DNA of 64,000 bases from an uncultured Eubacterium sp. (GTDB lineage Bacteria; Bacillota; Clostridia; Lachnospirales; Lachnospiraceae), in assembly GCA_910578975.1 (NCBI GenBank), contig CAJTRZ010000004.1, positions 124,001 through 188,000 on the forward strand, read 5' to 3'. Below, piece by piece: positions 33,876 through 43,118 of the stretch. A program made the translations under genes and the position numbers. Every line of letters starts with the position of its first letter. Positions within the stretch are counted from its first letter, which is position 1. The notes under the pieces are model-generated. The model did not search any database. It was given only the letters and a program-made list of their open reading frames with translations, and was not told the origin of the DNA.

Positions 33876-34967
33876 ATGAAAAGAAAAAATGTGATTTTGG
33901 TGACGTTTTTATTAACAATGTTAGTTAGTTTGATGTTTAGTCAGAGTGTTTGGGCAAAAAATAAAGTTAAACTTAATTATAATAAAAAGATACTTTTTGT
34001 TGGCGACAAAGTTAAATTAAAAGTTAAGAATACTAAGAAAAAAATAAAATGGAGTAGTAAAAATAAAAAAATTGCAGAGGTTTCCAGTAAAGGCAGAATA
34101 AAAGCTAAAAAAGCTGGAAAAACAGTGATTATTGCAAAAGTTGGAAAGAAAAGATATAAATGCAAGATAACAGTAAAAAAGAAAAAATATAAAATTATTG
34201 ATCGAGAAATAGGATATTATACATCTGATTTAAAACCAGAAGGAACTTATTATTTAAGTTTTGGATTAAAATGGAAAGGTAAAGAAGTTTCTTGTGATGG
34301 AAAATGTGATATTGTATTTATGAATAATAACAATAAAATCCTAAAAACCCATACAGTAAAGTTTTCTTCAAAGGATTTTTGTGATGTTGAAATAAATAAT
34401 TTATTAAAATATCGTTGTGAAATAGATATAAATATAAACGATAAGCCAAAGGAATTACTTGGAGATGGAAAGATAGGTTTTATCATAAGACTTAATAACG
34501 GTCAGACATTTTCGTTGTATAAAGAAGACACATACTTTACAGGATCAGCATCAAGTGGTGAAATAATTAAATTTGATAATATTAGTGTAGTGCTACCTAT
34601 TTTTGGGACGGTTTCGACTTATCTAGGAGACGTAAGGGTAGCAGCATTGAAAATAAATAAGGTGGAATATTCGTATAGTAGGAATTTCAATGGAACATAT
34701 AATTTTGAGTTTTGGATAAACGGAAGAAAAACATATGACTTTTTGGGAAATTCAGGCACAGTAGAGTGTGGATTGTGCTATTCGATACAAAAAGATGGTA
34801 ATAACATAATGTTAAAGGATAGCAATATTCCTAATTTAGAAGGACGTTATAGCATTTCTCAACCATTGGGTAATAGAAAAGTTGGAGAAAATGTTGGAAC
34901 TTATCCAACGAATTGTGATTTAAGTAAGGGAACATACCAGTTGGTTATATCAGATTATTATTACTAA
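33876..34967 (+). CDS. Secreted protein with a lysine-rich Ig-like (BIG2-type) module
   Basis: 363 residues. Signal peptide 1-27 ends QSVWA. Residues about 29-105 follow the bacterial Ig-like fold pattern (IKWSSKNKKIAEVSSKGRIKA, then AGKTVIIAKV), with an extraordinary lysine content. The rest, about 110-363, is a beta-rich region without recognised domain. Such modules occur on surface proteins of gut Lachnospiraceae and may stick to acidic wall polymers. TAGGAG precedes the ATG. No anchor motif is seen. Confidence 0.75.
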   Translation: MKRKNVILVTFLLTMLVSLMFSQSVWAKNKVKLNYNKKILFVGDKVKLKVKNTKKKIKWSSKNKKIAEVSSKGRIKAKKAGKTVIIAKVGKKRYKCKITVKKKKYKIIDREIGYYTSDLKPEGTYYLSFGLKWKGKEVSCDGKCDIVFMNNNNKILKTHTVKFSSKDFCDVEINNLLKYRCEIDININDKPKELLGDGKIGFIIRLNNGQTFSLYKEDTYFTGSASSGEIIKFDNISVVLPIFGTVSTYLGDVRVAALKINKVEYSYSRNFNGTYNFEFWINGRKTYDFLGNSGTVECGLCYSIQKDGNNIMLKDSNIPNLEGRYSISQPLGNRKVGENVGTYPTNCDLSKGTYQLVISDYYY

Positions 34968-35044
34968 TTTTATCAAAAACCTTATGTTATTAATTAAACA
35001 GGGATGTGGAAGTGATTTTATATAGTACTATTTTTTGATACGTG

Positions 35045-35073
35045 TTACAATAAAATATATAAGTGTGTATAAT
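35045..35073 (+). promoter_or_regulatory. Promoter for the asparagine-synthetase-like gene
   Basis: TTACAA at 35045-35050, a 17-base spacer and TATAAT at 35068-35073, 26 bases before the start codon. Confidence 0.6.
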
Positions 35074-35099
35074 AAAATAATATCGATAGGAGAACACAT

Positions 35100-36743
35100 A
35101 TGATAGAAGTAAAAGAATACAGAGGGCATATTAGAAACTGGGAAATGCTTTGCCATGAATTAGAAATTTACGAGGCATTGGGTTATCCCGCTGAAATATT
35201 AGAAGATGAGGAATCCCAAGATATTCTGGGGCAGGGTGTTATGGCAGCATCCGTTTCTGAAATGCCAAGTGAACGTAAGAGAATGACACGCAAGGAGCGT
35301 GAGGAAGCAATTCTCATAAAAGCATACCAAAAGTGGGGATGTGATATGGCAGATCATATTTATGGTATGTTTGCCTTTGCATTGTGGGATGGTGAGGCGC
35401 AGAAATTGTTTTGTCTGAGAGACCAGTTTGGAACAAAACCTTTTTACTATTATGTAACAGAAGAAGGAGAATTACTATATGGCACGACCATCAGACAGAT
35501 TATGGACCAGCCGGGATTTGTGAAAGAACTGAATGAGGAAATGCTGCAGTTGTATCTGAGCCTGACTTATGGAGCAGGAGAAGATACATTCTTTAAAGGT
35601 GTGAAAAAGCTGTTGCCGGGACGCTACATGACTTGGCAGAATGGAAAGATGGAGATTGTTCGTTACTGGAAGCCGGAGTTTCATCCAGATGAAAGTAAGT
35701 CACTCGAAGATTGGGCAGATGAGATACATACGACCATTCGGGAGATTATGCCGGAAGTGAAAGAAGAGAATGAAGTGGCAGCATCCTTTTTATCGGGAGG
35801 TGTGGATTCTTCTTATGTACTGGCAATGTCTGATATACAGACAGCAGCAGCCTGTGGTTATGAGGAGGAACGTTTTGATGAGTCCGTACTGGCAGCAAAG
35901 ACTGCAGAACTTCTGGAACGTGATTTTAACAGAAGAGTAATAAGTCCAAAGGAGTATTTTGAGATTGTTCCTTATGTAATGTACAATATGGAACAGCCTT
36001 TGGGCGATGCGTCAGCTATTGTTTTTGCATTAGGATGCAGGGCGGCAGCAGAGAAGGCAGATATCTGCTATTCAGGAGAGGGAGCAGATGAATTTTTCGG
36101 CGGTTACAATATGTACCGCAATGCAGAGCGTTACGGAGAGAATTTAAAGACTTTTTATGTTGGAAACACCAACATTATGAAAGAAGATGAGAAAAAGAAA
36201 ATTCTCAAACACTATAATGAAAATGTGCTTCCAATAGACTTGGTGAAAGATATATATGAAGAGATGGAAGAATTAGACCCATTGTCAAAGATGTCTAATG
36301 TGGATATTCAGATTTGGCTGGAAGGTGACATTTATCTAAATGTGGACAAGATGAGTGAGGCGGCAGGACTGGAAATCAGAATGCCTCTTACAGACCGAAG
36401 AATCTTTGATATTGCATCACGTATGCCGTCAAAATATAAGGTAAATGATGAGCAGAACAAAGTAGCATTCCGTACGGCAGCGGCGAATGTACTTCCGAAG
36501 GAGATTGCTTTTCGTAAAAAACTTGGTTTTATTGTGCCAATTCGTATCTGGATGGCAGATGAGAGATACAATCAGGATGTACAGAGGTTATTTAATAGTG
36601 ATATTGCAGACAAGTTCTTCCATGTAGATGAAATCAAGGCAATCTTTGATGAGTATATTGGTGGAAATTCAGATAACTGGAGAAAAGTATGGACGATTTA
36701 TACTTTCTTGGTGTGGTATGAAGAATACTTTGTCAAAAGATAA
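35100..36743 (+). CDS. Asparagine-synthetase-B-like protein lacking the glutaminase nucleophile
   Basis: 547 residues. The synthetase half is intact: SGGVDSSY PP-loop near 232, EQPLGDASA near 299, YSGEGADEFFGGYN near 324, and the C-terminal RKKLGFIVPIRIW. The N-terminal half resembles the later part of a class II glutaminase domain (YGMFAFALWD, CLRDQFGTKPFYY), but the protein begins about 60-70 residues late: there is no MCG start with catalytic cysteine and no HRGPD stretch. It should therefore not hydrolyse glutamine itself; ammonia use or a different amidation are possible. A promoter and AGGAGA support the start, and no missing exon-like sequence is found upstream. Confidence 0.85.
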   Translation: MIEVKEYRGHIRNWEMLCHELEIYEALGYPAEILEDEESQDILGQGVMAASVSEMPSERKRMTRKEREEAILIKAYQKWGCDMADHIYGMFAFALWDGEAQKLFCLRDQFGTKPFYYYVTEEGELLYGTTIRQIMDQPGFVKELNEEMLQLYLSLTYGAGEDTFFKGVKKLLPGRYMTWQNGKMEIVRYWKPEFHPDESKSLEDWADEIHTTIREIMPEVKEENEVAASFLSGGVDSSYVLAMSDIQTAAACGYEEERFDESVLAAKTAELLERDFNRRVISPKEYFEIVPYVMYNMEQPLGDASAIVFALGCRAAAEKADICYSGEGADEFFGGYNMYRNAERYGENLKTFYVGNTNIMKEDEKKKILKHYNENVLPIDLVKDIYEEMEELDPLSKMSNVDIQIWLEGDIYLNVDKMSEAAGLEIRMPLTDRRIFDIASRMPSKYKVNDEQNKVAFRTAAANVLPKEIAFRKKLGFIVPIRIWMADERYNQDVQRLFNSDIADKFFHVDEIKAIFDEYIGGNSDNWRKVWTIYTFLVWYEEYFVKR

Positions 36744-36770
36744 CTGTAATGAATTTGAGTATAAATGTGA

Positions 36771-36799
36771 TTGACTTCATAATTAATAGATAGTATTAT
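36771..36799 (+). promoter_or_regulatory. Promoter for the DUF6273 gene
   Basis: TTGACT at 36771-36776, a 17-base spacer and TATTAT at 36794-36799, 71 bases before the start codon. Confidence 0.6.
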
Positions 36800-36870
36800 T
36801 TAGTTATAAGATTTATAAGTGATCACAAAATAAGTTTTAGAATCTTAAAAAAGAATAGGGGGAACACACT

Positions 36871-37959
36871 ATGAAAAAATGTTTTAGAAAATTAGTGTCA
36901 TTAGTATGTGCGTCAGTATTGACAGTGTCAATGATGTCTACATATGGCACAGATGTAAAAGCAACTACGATATCTGGGCATGAACTGAAGAATCCTGTGA
37001 AAGAGGCTTCTAACACAGAATGGGATTGTGTCTGGTTTGGAAGTTATCCACAGGCAGAAGTTGTACCATCAAGTACATTTACCGCAATAGACTATGATTT
37101 GCTTGAGGATGGAGATATTATTGTATCAGAAGAATTATATGACAAACTAATCAAAGCAAAAGATATGGATTGGAATGAAAATGGCGATATCAATCTGGAC
37201 GGTACATATTATAGACGAATCAAAAAGTCTGATGCTACACCTTGTACAGTAATTAGTTCTGGACCAATGGGTAAGGTAATGACGGCATATCAATGGAACA
37301 GTGATTCAGAATACCATTATTTTAAATATGAACCAATTAAATGGAGAGTGTTGAATATAACAGGAGATGTTGCATTATTATTGGCGGACCAGGGATTGGA
37401 TAATCCAGCAGCTAGCAAGAAAGTTAGTTATTGGAACGAATCAGGAGTTAGAGCCTGGTTGAATGGTGATAGTAGTGATACTTTTATCAAAACAGCATTT
37501 AGTGCAGCAGAAAGAGCTGTCATTAAAACTTCTCAAATAACAGAAAATCGTACTCTTTTATCAGATAAAATATTTTTATTATCGGAGTCTGATGTGATAA
37601 ATGAGTCATATGGCTTTAGTAATGATGATACCAGCTTGGACAGAGCAAGATGGAGTAGAAGCAGTACTTTTTCGAAAGCAATGGGAACACACATAAATAT
37701 AGAATTTAAATCTATACCATATTATGGATGTAGTTCATGGATGTTGCGTTCTGCAAAGTATAATCCTGAAAGCAGGAGTGGCCCGGCGAATTATCAGCAA
37801 CGGTGTGTCGGCTCAATGGGAAATGTTGTTTATACGTTGCCTGATTATACAAAGTTATCGATTGGATGCAACTCTGTTCGTCCGGTTTTACGTCTTGATG
37901 TTTCAGCCTCTTCTAGAGTATGTTCTTATGCAGGTACAGTAAATAGTAATAGTAGATAA
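36871..37959 (+). CDS. Secreted DUF6273-domain protein
   Basis: 362 residues with a signal peptide to about residue 32 (ending DVKA). The remaining sequence shows the DUF6273 pattern seen in many secreted Lachnospiraceae proteins: WFGSYPQAE near 54, PIKWRVLNITGDVALLLADQ near 160, SGVRAWLNGD, DKIFLLSESDV and WMLRSAKYN near 290, ending VRPVLRLDVS. The function is unknown; related domains are found in large surface proteins. It has its own promoter and a strong terminator, so it is a single-gene unit. Confidence 0.82.
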   Translation: MKKCFRKLVSLVCASVLTVSMMSTYGTDVKATTISGHELKNPVKEASNTEWDCVWFGSYPQAEVVPSSTFTAIDYDLLEDGDIIVSEELYDKLIKAKDMDWNENGDINLDGTYYRRIKKSDATPCTVISSGPMGKVMTAYQWNSDSEYHYFKYEPIKWRVLNITGDVALLLADQGLDNPAASKKVSYWNESGVRAWLNGDSSDTFIKTAFSAAERAVIKTSQITENRTLLSDKIFLLSESDVINESYGFSNDDTSLDRARWSRSSTFSKAMGTHINIEFKSIPYYGCSSWMLRSAKYNPESRSGPANYQQRCVGSMGNVVYTLPDYTKLSIGCNSVRPVLRLDVSASSRVCSYAGTVNSNSR

Positions 37960-37970
37960 ATACAATATTG

Positions 37971-38006
37971 CTGTCTGGAGTATTAAAAATTCCAGACAGT
38001 TTTTTA
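37971..38006 (+). terminator. Intrinsic terminator
   Basis: CTGTCTGGA pairs with TCCAGACAG, followed by a run of six T. The stem core is the same as in the terminator at 56525-56562. Confidence 0.9.
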
Positions 38007-38063
38007 TTATAAAAGAATATTATAAAATAATAGATTAATAGGTTTTATAAGGAGTGACAAGTA

Positions 38064-39038
38064 ATGAAAAATATGAAAAAAATAGTGGTACTTACAAGCG
38101 GAGGTGATGCACCGGGAATGAATTCAGCCATTCGTGCAGTAGTATATAGTGCGCACCAGTTTGGCATTGAAGTGGTAGGAGTTCTTCGTGGATATGATGG
38201 ACTTATCGACTGGGAGACAATCCCTTTGGGATTGGATGTAGTAAGAAATATTAATAACCAGGGTGGTACGATTTTATATACAAGCCGTAGCGAGCGTTTT
38301 TTACATTCGGAATATAGAAAACAGGCAGCAGAAAATCTTAAAAAGAGCAACATTGATGCTGTTGTGGCAATTGGTGGTGATGGAACGCTCCGTGGAGCAA
38401 TAGATTTAGAAAAAGAGGGAATTCCTATAATATGTATTCCAGGCACGATTGACAGAGATGTAGCATGTACGGAGTATACTTTAGGATTTGATACGGCAGC
38501 AAATACAGCGACAGAGGCGATTGATAAAATAAGAGATTCTTCAGTATCTCATGGGCGTTGCAGTGTTGTGGAGGTAATGGGAAGAAAGCGTGGTTATATT
38601 GCTCTATGGGCAGGAATGGCTACTTCGGCAGATGCCATTATTCTCCCAGAAAAATGGAATGGAGATTTTGACAGTGTTATTGATGCGATAAAGCAGCGTC
38701 ATGCGGATGGCAGAGACAGTTATCTGGTGGTAGTAGCAGAAGGAGTTACAGATGCACCAGAACTGGCAGACATGATTCGGAAAAAGACAGGTATTGAGTC
38801 GAGAGTTTCGGTGCTTGGATATATTCAGCGGGGAGGAAATCCTACAGCGAAAGACAGAATGTATGGTTCATTAATGGGAGCCTATGCTGTCGAGATATTT
38901 AATAGTGGTAAGAAAAACAGAATTGTGGCGATTAAGAATGATATATTAGTAGATTACGATATGCAGGAAGCACTTATGATTGAAAATAATAAGTTGGATT
39001 CTTTCCAGTATGAATTAAGTTTTAGATTGTCAGAATAG
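38064..39038 (+). CDS. pfkA: 6-phosphofructokinase
   Basis: Phosphorylates fructose-6-phosphate in glycolysis. The 324 residues fit bacterial ATP-type PfkA. Visible: LTSGGDAPGMNSAIRA near 9-24, GGDGT near 103-107 (glycine after GGD favours ATP over pyrophosphate), and SVVEVMGRKRGYIALW near 165. The active-site stretch reads PGTIDRDV, whereas most PfkA proteins have TIDND; the catalytic aspartate is kept but the next asparagine is arginine, so kinetics or role may differ. AAGGAG lies upstream. prfC follows about 100 bases later. Confidence 0.93.
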   Translation: MKNMKKIVVLTSGGDAPGMNSAIRAVVYSAHQFGIEVVGVLRGYDGLIDWETIPLGLDVVRNINNQGGTILYTSRSERFLHSEYRKQAAENLKKSNIDAVVAIGGDGTLRGAIDLEKEGIPIICIPGTIDRDVACTEYTLGFDTAANTATEAIDKIRDSSVSHGRCSVVEVMGRKRGYIALWAGMATSADAIILPEKWNGDFDSVIDAIKQRHADGRDSYLVVVAEGVTDAPELADMIRKKTGIESRVSVLGYIQRGGNPTAKDRMYGSLMGAYAVEIFNSGKKNRIVAIKNDILVDYDMQEALMIENNKLDSFQYELSFRLSE

Positions 39039-39136
39039 TAATAATTGGATATAATAAATCCGGTGTACAGCAGGAAAAAATGATGATTCATACATTAAGT
39101 ACACAAATAAATAAAATTATTTTATTGGAGATTAAT

Positions 39137-40732
39137 ATGTCAGAAAATATAAAAAAAGAGATAGAAAACAGAAGAACATTTGCAATTATATCCCATCCGG
39201 ATGCAGGTAAAACCACATTGACGGAGAAGTTTTTGTTATATGGTGGAGCAATCAATACAGCAGGCTCTGTAAAAGGAAAGGCGAACTCAAAGTATGCAGT
39301 TTCCGACTGGATGGATATTGAGAAGGAGAGAGGAATTTCTGTTACGTCATCTGCATTACAGTTTCAGTATGATGGATATTGTATTAATATACTGGACACA
39401 CCAGGACATCAGGACTTCTCAGAAGACACATACCGTACATTGATGGCAGCTGATTCTGCAGTAATGGTAATTGATGCTTCAAAGGGTGTTGAGGCACAGA
39501 CAATTAAACTTTTTAAGGTTTGTGTAATGAGACATATACCAATATTTACGTTTATCAATAAGATGGATTTGGAGGCAAGAGATCCATATGAATTATTAGA
39601 GGAGATTGAAAATGTTCTGGGAATTAAAACATGTCCAATGAATTGGCCAATTGGTTCAGGAAAGCAGTTTAAAGGTGTTTATGATAGAGGTACAAAGAAA
39701 ATTTCTATGTTTCAGGCAGTTTCAGTCGGTGGAGCAAAGAGTGCTGCGGAGACTACTTATGATATAGAAGATGTTGCATTTCAGCAGGAAATCGGAGAGG
39801 ATTTATACGAACAGTTAGCAGAGGATGTAGAGTTGCTGGATGGAGCAAGTGAGCCTTTTGATCAGGAACTGGTAGATAAAGGAGAATTGTCACCAGTATT
39901 TTTTGGTTCAGCGCTGACTACTTTTGGTGTGGAAACTTTTCTGGAGCATTTCTTAAAGATGACGGAATCACCGCTTCCAAGAATGTCAGATGCAGGGCTA
40001 ATTAATCCGGTAGAAGAAGAGTTTTCCGGATTTATTTTCAAGATTCAGGCAAATATGAATAAAGCGCATCATGATAGAATTGCTTTTATGCGAATCTGTT
40101 CTGGCAAATTTGATGCTACAAAGGATATATATCATGTACAGAGTGGAAGAAAGATGAAACTTTCCCGTCCACAGCAGATTATGGCACAGGACAGAAAAGT
40201 TATTGATGAGGCATATGCCGGTGATGTTATGGGAGTCTTTGATCCGGGAGTATTTTCTATTGGAGATACGATATGTATGCCGGGCAAGAAGTTTGCCTAT
40301 GAAGGAATTCCGACCTTTGCCCCTGAGCATTTTTGTAGATTGGTAGCATTGGATTCCATGAAGCGTAAGCAGTTTATGAAAGGGGTAACCCAGATTGCCC
40401 AGGAAGGTGCTATCCAGATTTTTCAGGATTATAATCTGGAGATGTCAGAGATTATCGTTGGGGTAGTAGGTGTACTTCAGTTTGATGTTTTGAAATATAG
40501 AATGGAAAATGAATATGGTTGTGATGTGCGGTTAGACCCGCTGCCATATACACATATCCGTTGGGTAAAAGACCCTGCAACAGATTTAAACAGTTTGAAG
40601 TGTCCAAGCGATACAAAGAAAGTGAAGGATATGAAAGGAAATCCATTGATTTTATTTTCTAATGAGTGGTCTATTCGAATGACATTAGAGAGAAATGAAG
40701 GATTAGAGTTTGAAGAATTCTGGAAAAATTAG
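39137..40732 (+). CDS. prfC: Peptide chain release factor 3
   Basis: GTPase that removes RF1/RF2 from the ribosome after termination. The 531 residues from ATG 39137 contain G1 HPDAGKTT at 20-27, the switch region EKERGISVTSS, G3 DTPGH near 88-92 and G4 NKMD near 141-144, then translation-factor domains 2 and 3 to the C terminus. The frame is open from 39080, but only ATG 39137 has a ribosome site (TTGGAG) and the family N terminus. A strong terminator follows. Confidence 0.96.
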   Translation: MSENIKKEIENRRTFAIISHPDAGKTTLTEKFLLYGGAINTAGSVKGKANSKYAVSDWMDIEKERGISVTSSALQFQYDGYCINILDTPGHQDFSEDTYRTLMAADSAVMVIDASKGVEAQTIKLFKVCVMRHIPIFTFINKMDLEARDPYELLEEIENVLGIKTCPMNWPIGSGKQFKGVYDRGTKKISMFQAVSVGGAKSAAETTYDIEDVAFQQEIGEDLYEQLAEDVELLDGASEPFDQELVDKGELSPVFFGSALTTFGVETFLEHFLKMTESPLPRMSDAGLINPVEEEFSGFIFKIQANMNKAHHDRIAFMRICSGKFDATKDIYHVQSGRKMKLSRPQQIMAQDRKVIDEAYAGDVMGVFDPGVFSIGDTICMPGKKFAYEGIPTFAPEHFCRLVALDSMKRKQFMKGVTQIAQEGAIQIFQDYNLEMSEIIVGVVGVLQFDVLKYRMENEYGCDVRLDPLPYTHIRWVKDPATDLNSLKCPSDTKKVKDMKGNPLILFSNEWSIRMTLERNEGLEFEEFWKN

Positions 40733-40758
40733 AAAATATTTTGTAACAATTTAGATAA

Positions 40759-40838
40759 GAAAAGAGAGAAATTTTGAATGGCTGTCTGACAGGCGAGTGT
40801 CAGTCGTAGCGTTTTGAATAGACTCTCTTTTTTTTATG
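40759..40838 (+). terminator. Terminator after prfC
   Basis: AAAGAGAG pairs with CTCTCTTT across an inner CTGACA/TGTCAG hairpin, and the 3' arm runs into eight or more T. The two-tiered stem is longer than usual. Confidence 0.85.
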
Positions 40839-40914
40839 ATAATAAATAAAAAAATTTACTGTTTATTCTTTTTATAAAGTGATAATATATTTACTATAGA
40901 AGGAAGGGAACGGA

Positions 40915-41337
40915 ATGGATAAGAAACAGATACAACAATTAATAGAGAAGGCAACAGAACAGATACAATATTGCTATGCTCCATATTCGGGATTTAGGGT
41001 AGGAGCAGCGCTCCTCACAAAGGATGGAAAAGTTTATGCAGGCTGTAATGTTGAAAATGCATCATATACACCTACTAATTGTGCAGAACGGACAGCATTC
41101 TTTAAAGCTGTAAGCGAAGGAGAAAGGGAGTTTCAGGCGATTTGTATTGTAGGAGGAATGGATGGAGTAATAGAAACTTATACCCCGCCCTGTGGTGTAT
41201 GCAGACAAGTTATGATGGAATTTTGTAATCCGGGATCATTCCAGATTATTTTGGCGACAGGTATAGAAAAATACGAAGTATTTTTGCTGAAGGATTTACT
41301 GCCAATGGGATTTGGACCGGATGATGTAAGAAAATAA
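40915..41337 (+). CDS. cdd: Cytidine deaminase
   Basis: Converts cytidine and deoxycytidine to uridine and deoxyuridine in pyrimidine salvage. The 140 residues include zinc-site TNCAER with C56 and E58, and PPCGVCRQ with cysteines at 94 and 97, as in the homotetrameric family. It is the first gene of a salvage cluster with udp, add, deoB and a dNTP triphosphohydrolase; the following gene starts within 20 bases. Confidence 0.95.
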   Translation: MDKKQIQQLIEKATEQIQYCYAPYSGFRVGAALLTKDGKVYAGCNVENASYTPTNCAERTAFFKAVSEGEREFQAICIVGGMDGVIETYTPPCGVCRQVMMEFCNPGSFQIILATGIEKYEVFLLKDLLPMGFGPDDVRK

Positions 41338-41355
41338 ATTTGTTAGGAGATGAAC

Positions 41356-42207
41356 ATGGAAAAGATATTAGAATTATCTGAATGTGAAAAACTTAAAGAC
41401 AACAAAACAATTTACAATGGAGATAGCATTGAGATGAAAAACTCTAGTATTATATTTTCAGGACACGGTAATATTTTAATCTTGGATAATCAGGTAAGAC
41501 TGGTTAATAGCAAAATTCATTTTAAAGGAGATAATTGCGTCGTTTATTTAAGAAGTAATCCTAAAAATGATTATTATTTAAACATTGCAGTGAGTAATGA
41601 AAACTGTGTTTATATCGGTGAGCGGAACTATTTTAATGGAACATTGAATGTGGTTGTATCAGAATATCAAAATGTATTGATAGGTGATAACAGTGTATTT
41701 GCTTTTGGGATTTGGATGCGTACCGGTGATGCACATGCTCTGTATGATATTCATACAAGAAAAAGAATTAATTATGGAAAATCTATTCTTGTAGGAGACC
41801 ATGTATGGCTGGGGCAGTCAGCAATGGTCTTAAAAGGAACGCAGTTTGGTTCTGGCGCAGTACTTGGTGGAGGAAGTATCATATCGAACAAAGTTGTTCC
41901 TTCGCATACATTGTTTGCAGGAAATCCTGCAAAGAAATTAAAAGAGGATGTGGCGCATTTAAATTGGGGAATACATGGATGGACAAGAGAAAAAATTGAA
42001 ATATATGACGAAATGAATGATGAGGTTTATGTTTATGAGAAACCAAAGAAAAACTGTAAAAGTCTGAAAGAAATTGACCGATTATTGAAGGGAAAGATGA
42101 AGGCAGAGGAAAAGGTAGAAATTATACAAAAATATTTAGTAGATGAGAAAGATGCAAACAGGTTTTTTATTGGGAAAGAGAATAAGCGCAAAGGTATTTT
42201 TAGATAA
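41356..42207 (+). CDS. Left-handed beta-helix acyl/acetyltransferase
   Basis: About 283 residues. The central part, about 60-200, shows hexapeptide-type turns (ILVGDHVWLGQSAMVLKGTQ, GAVLGGGSIIS) and the common end VVPSHTLFAGNPAKKLK of sugar or serine O-acetyltransferases. An N-terminal region and a charged C-terminal tail are extra. ATG 41356 is better spaced from TAGGAG than the ATG at 41350. It lies within a nucleoside salvage cluster, which is odd; the acceptor could be a wall sugar or another small molecule. Confidence 0.78.
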   Translation: MEKILELSECEKLKDNKTIYNGDSIEMKNSSIIFSGHGNILILDNQVRLVNSKIHFKGDNCVVYLRSNPKNDYYLNIAVSNENCVYIGERNYFNGTLNVVVSEYQNVLIGDNSVFAFGIWMRTGDAHALYDIHTRKRINYGKSILVGDHVWLGQSAMVLKGTQFGSGAVLGGGSIISNKVVPSHTLFAGNPAKKLKEDVAHLNWGIHGWTREKIEIYDEMNDEVYVYEKPKKNCKSLKEIDRLLKGKMKAEEKVEIIQKYLVDEKDANRFFIGKENKRKGIFR

Positions 42208-42260
42208 AAGGTATTTTGACCTGTAAAAAATAATTGTGCATAAAATGAAAGAGGTGTGCC

Positions 42261-43034
42261 ATGAAAAATTATTCAGAAAATCCAAAGAAACAATATCATA
42301 TTCAGGTGGAAAAAGGAGAAGTTGGACGCTATGTCATTATGCCAGGAGACCCGAAACGATGTGAAAAGATTGCAAAATATCTGGATAATCCTGTTTTGAT
42401 TGCAGATAATCGTGAGTATGTTACATACACAGGAACACTTGAGGGGGTAAAGGTAAGTGTAACATCTACAGGAATTGGAGGACCTTCAGCAGCGATTGCT
42501 ATGGAGGAACTGTATCGGTGTGGGGCTGATACTTTTATCAGAGTAGGAACATGTGGTGGTATGCAGACAGAGGTGAAAAGTGGAGATCTGGTAATTGCTA
42601 CAGGTGCTGTTCGCATGGAAGGAACAAGCAGGGAATATGCACCGATGGAGTTTCCGGCGGTGGCAGATTTTTCTGTGACAAATGCGTTGTTGAAGGCTAC
42701 AAAATACAAAGAGTTTCCTTATCATGTAGGTGTGGTTCAGTGCAAGGACTCTTTTTATGGACAGCATGAACCGGAAACAAAACCTGTTAGTTATGAATTA
42801 GAAAATAAGTGGGAGGCGTGGAAGAGACTGGGCTGTCTGGCATCTGAGATGGAATCGGCAGCATTGTTTATCGTGGCGAGTTATCTGAAAGTAAGAGCTG
42901 GCTCCTGTTTTCTTGTGGTAGCAAATCAGGAAAGAGAAATACAGGGATTAGAAAACCCGGTAGTACATGATACGGATATGGCGATTCAGACAGTGATTGA
43001 AGCTGTTCGAAATTTGATTCGTGAGGAGAAATAG
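42261..43034 (+). CDS. udp: Uridine phosphorylase
   Basis: Phosphorolysis of uridine or deoxyuridine to uracil and (deoxy)ribose-1-phosphate. The 257 residues show family motifs: YVIMPGDPKRCEKIA near 24-38, TSTGIGGPSAAIAMEE near 67-82, RVGTCGGMQ near 92, and EMESAALFIVASYL near 195-208. Close relatives include purine nucleoside phosphorylases of the same fold, but the QCKDSFYGQHEP stretch favours uridine phosphorylase. AGAGGTG precedes the ATG. It fits the flow from Cdd to DeoB. Confidence 0.9.
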   Translation: MKNYSENPKKQYHIQVEKGEVGRYVIMPGDPKRCEKIAKYLDNPVLIADNREYVTYTGTLEGVKVSVTSTGIGGPSAAIAMEELYRCGADTFIRVGTCGGMQTEVKSGDLVIATGAVRMEGTSREYAPMEFPAVADFSVTNALLKATKYKEFPYHVGVVQCKDSFYGQHEPETKPVSYELENKWEAWKRLGCLASEMESAALFIVASYLKVRAGSCFLVVANQEREIQGLENPVVHDTDMAIQTVIEAVRNLIREEK

Positions 43035-43118
43035 TGCTGTATTTTAATGGAGAATCGGACTTTTAATCTGGACATAAAAAGTGTGCACAAAGATGGTTCG
43101 TTGGAAAAGGAGGAGACG

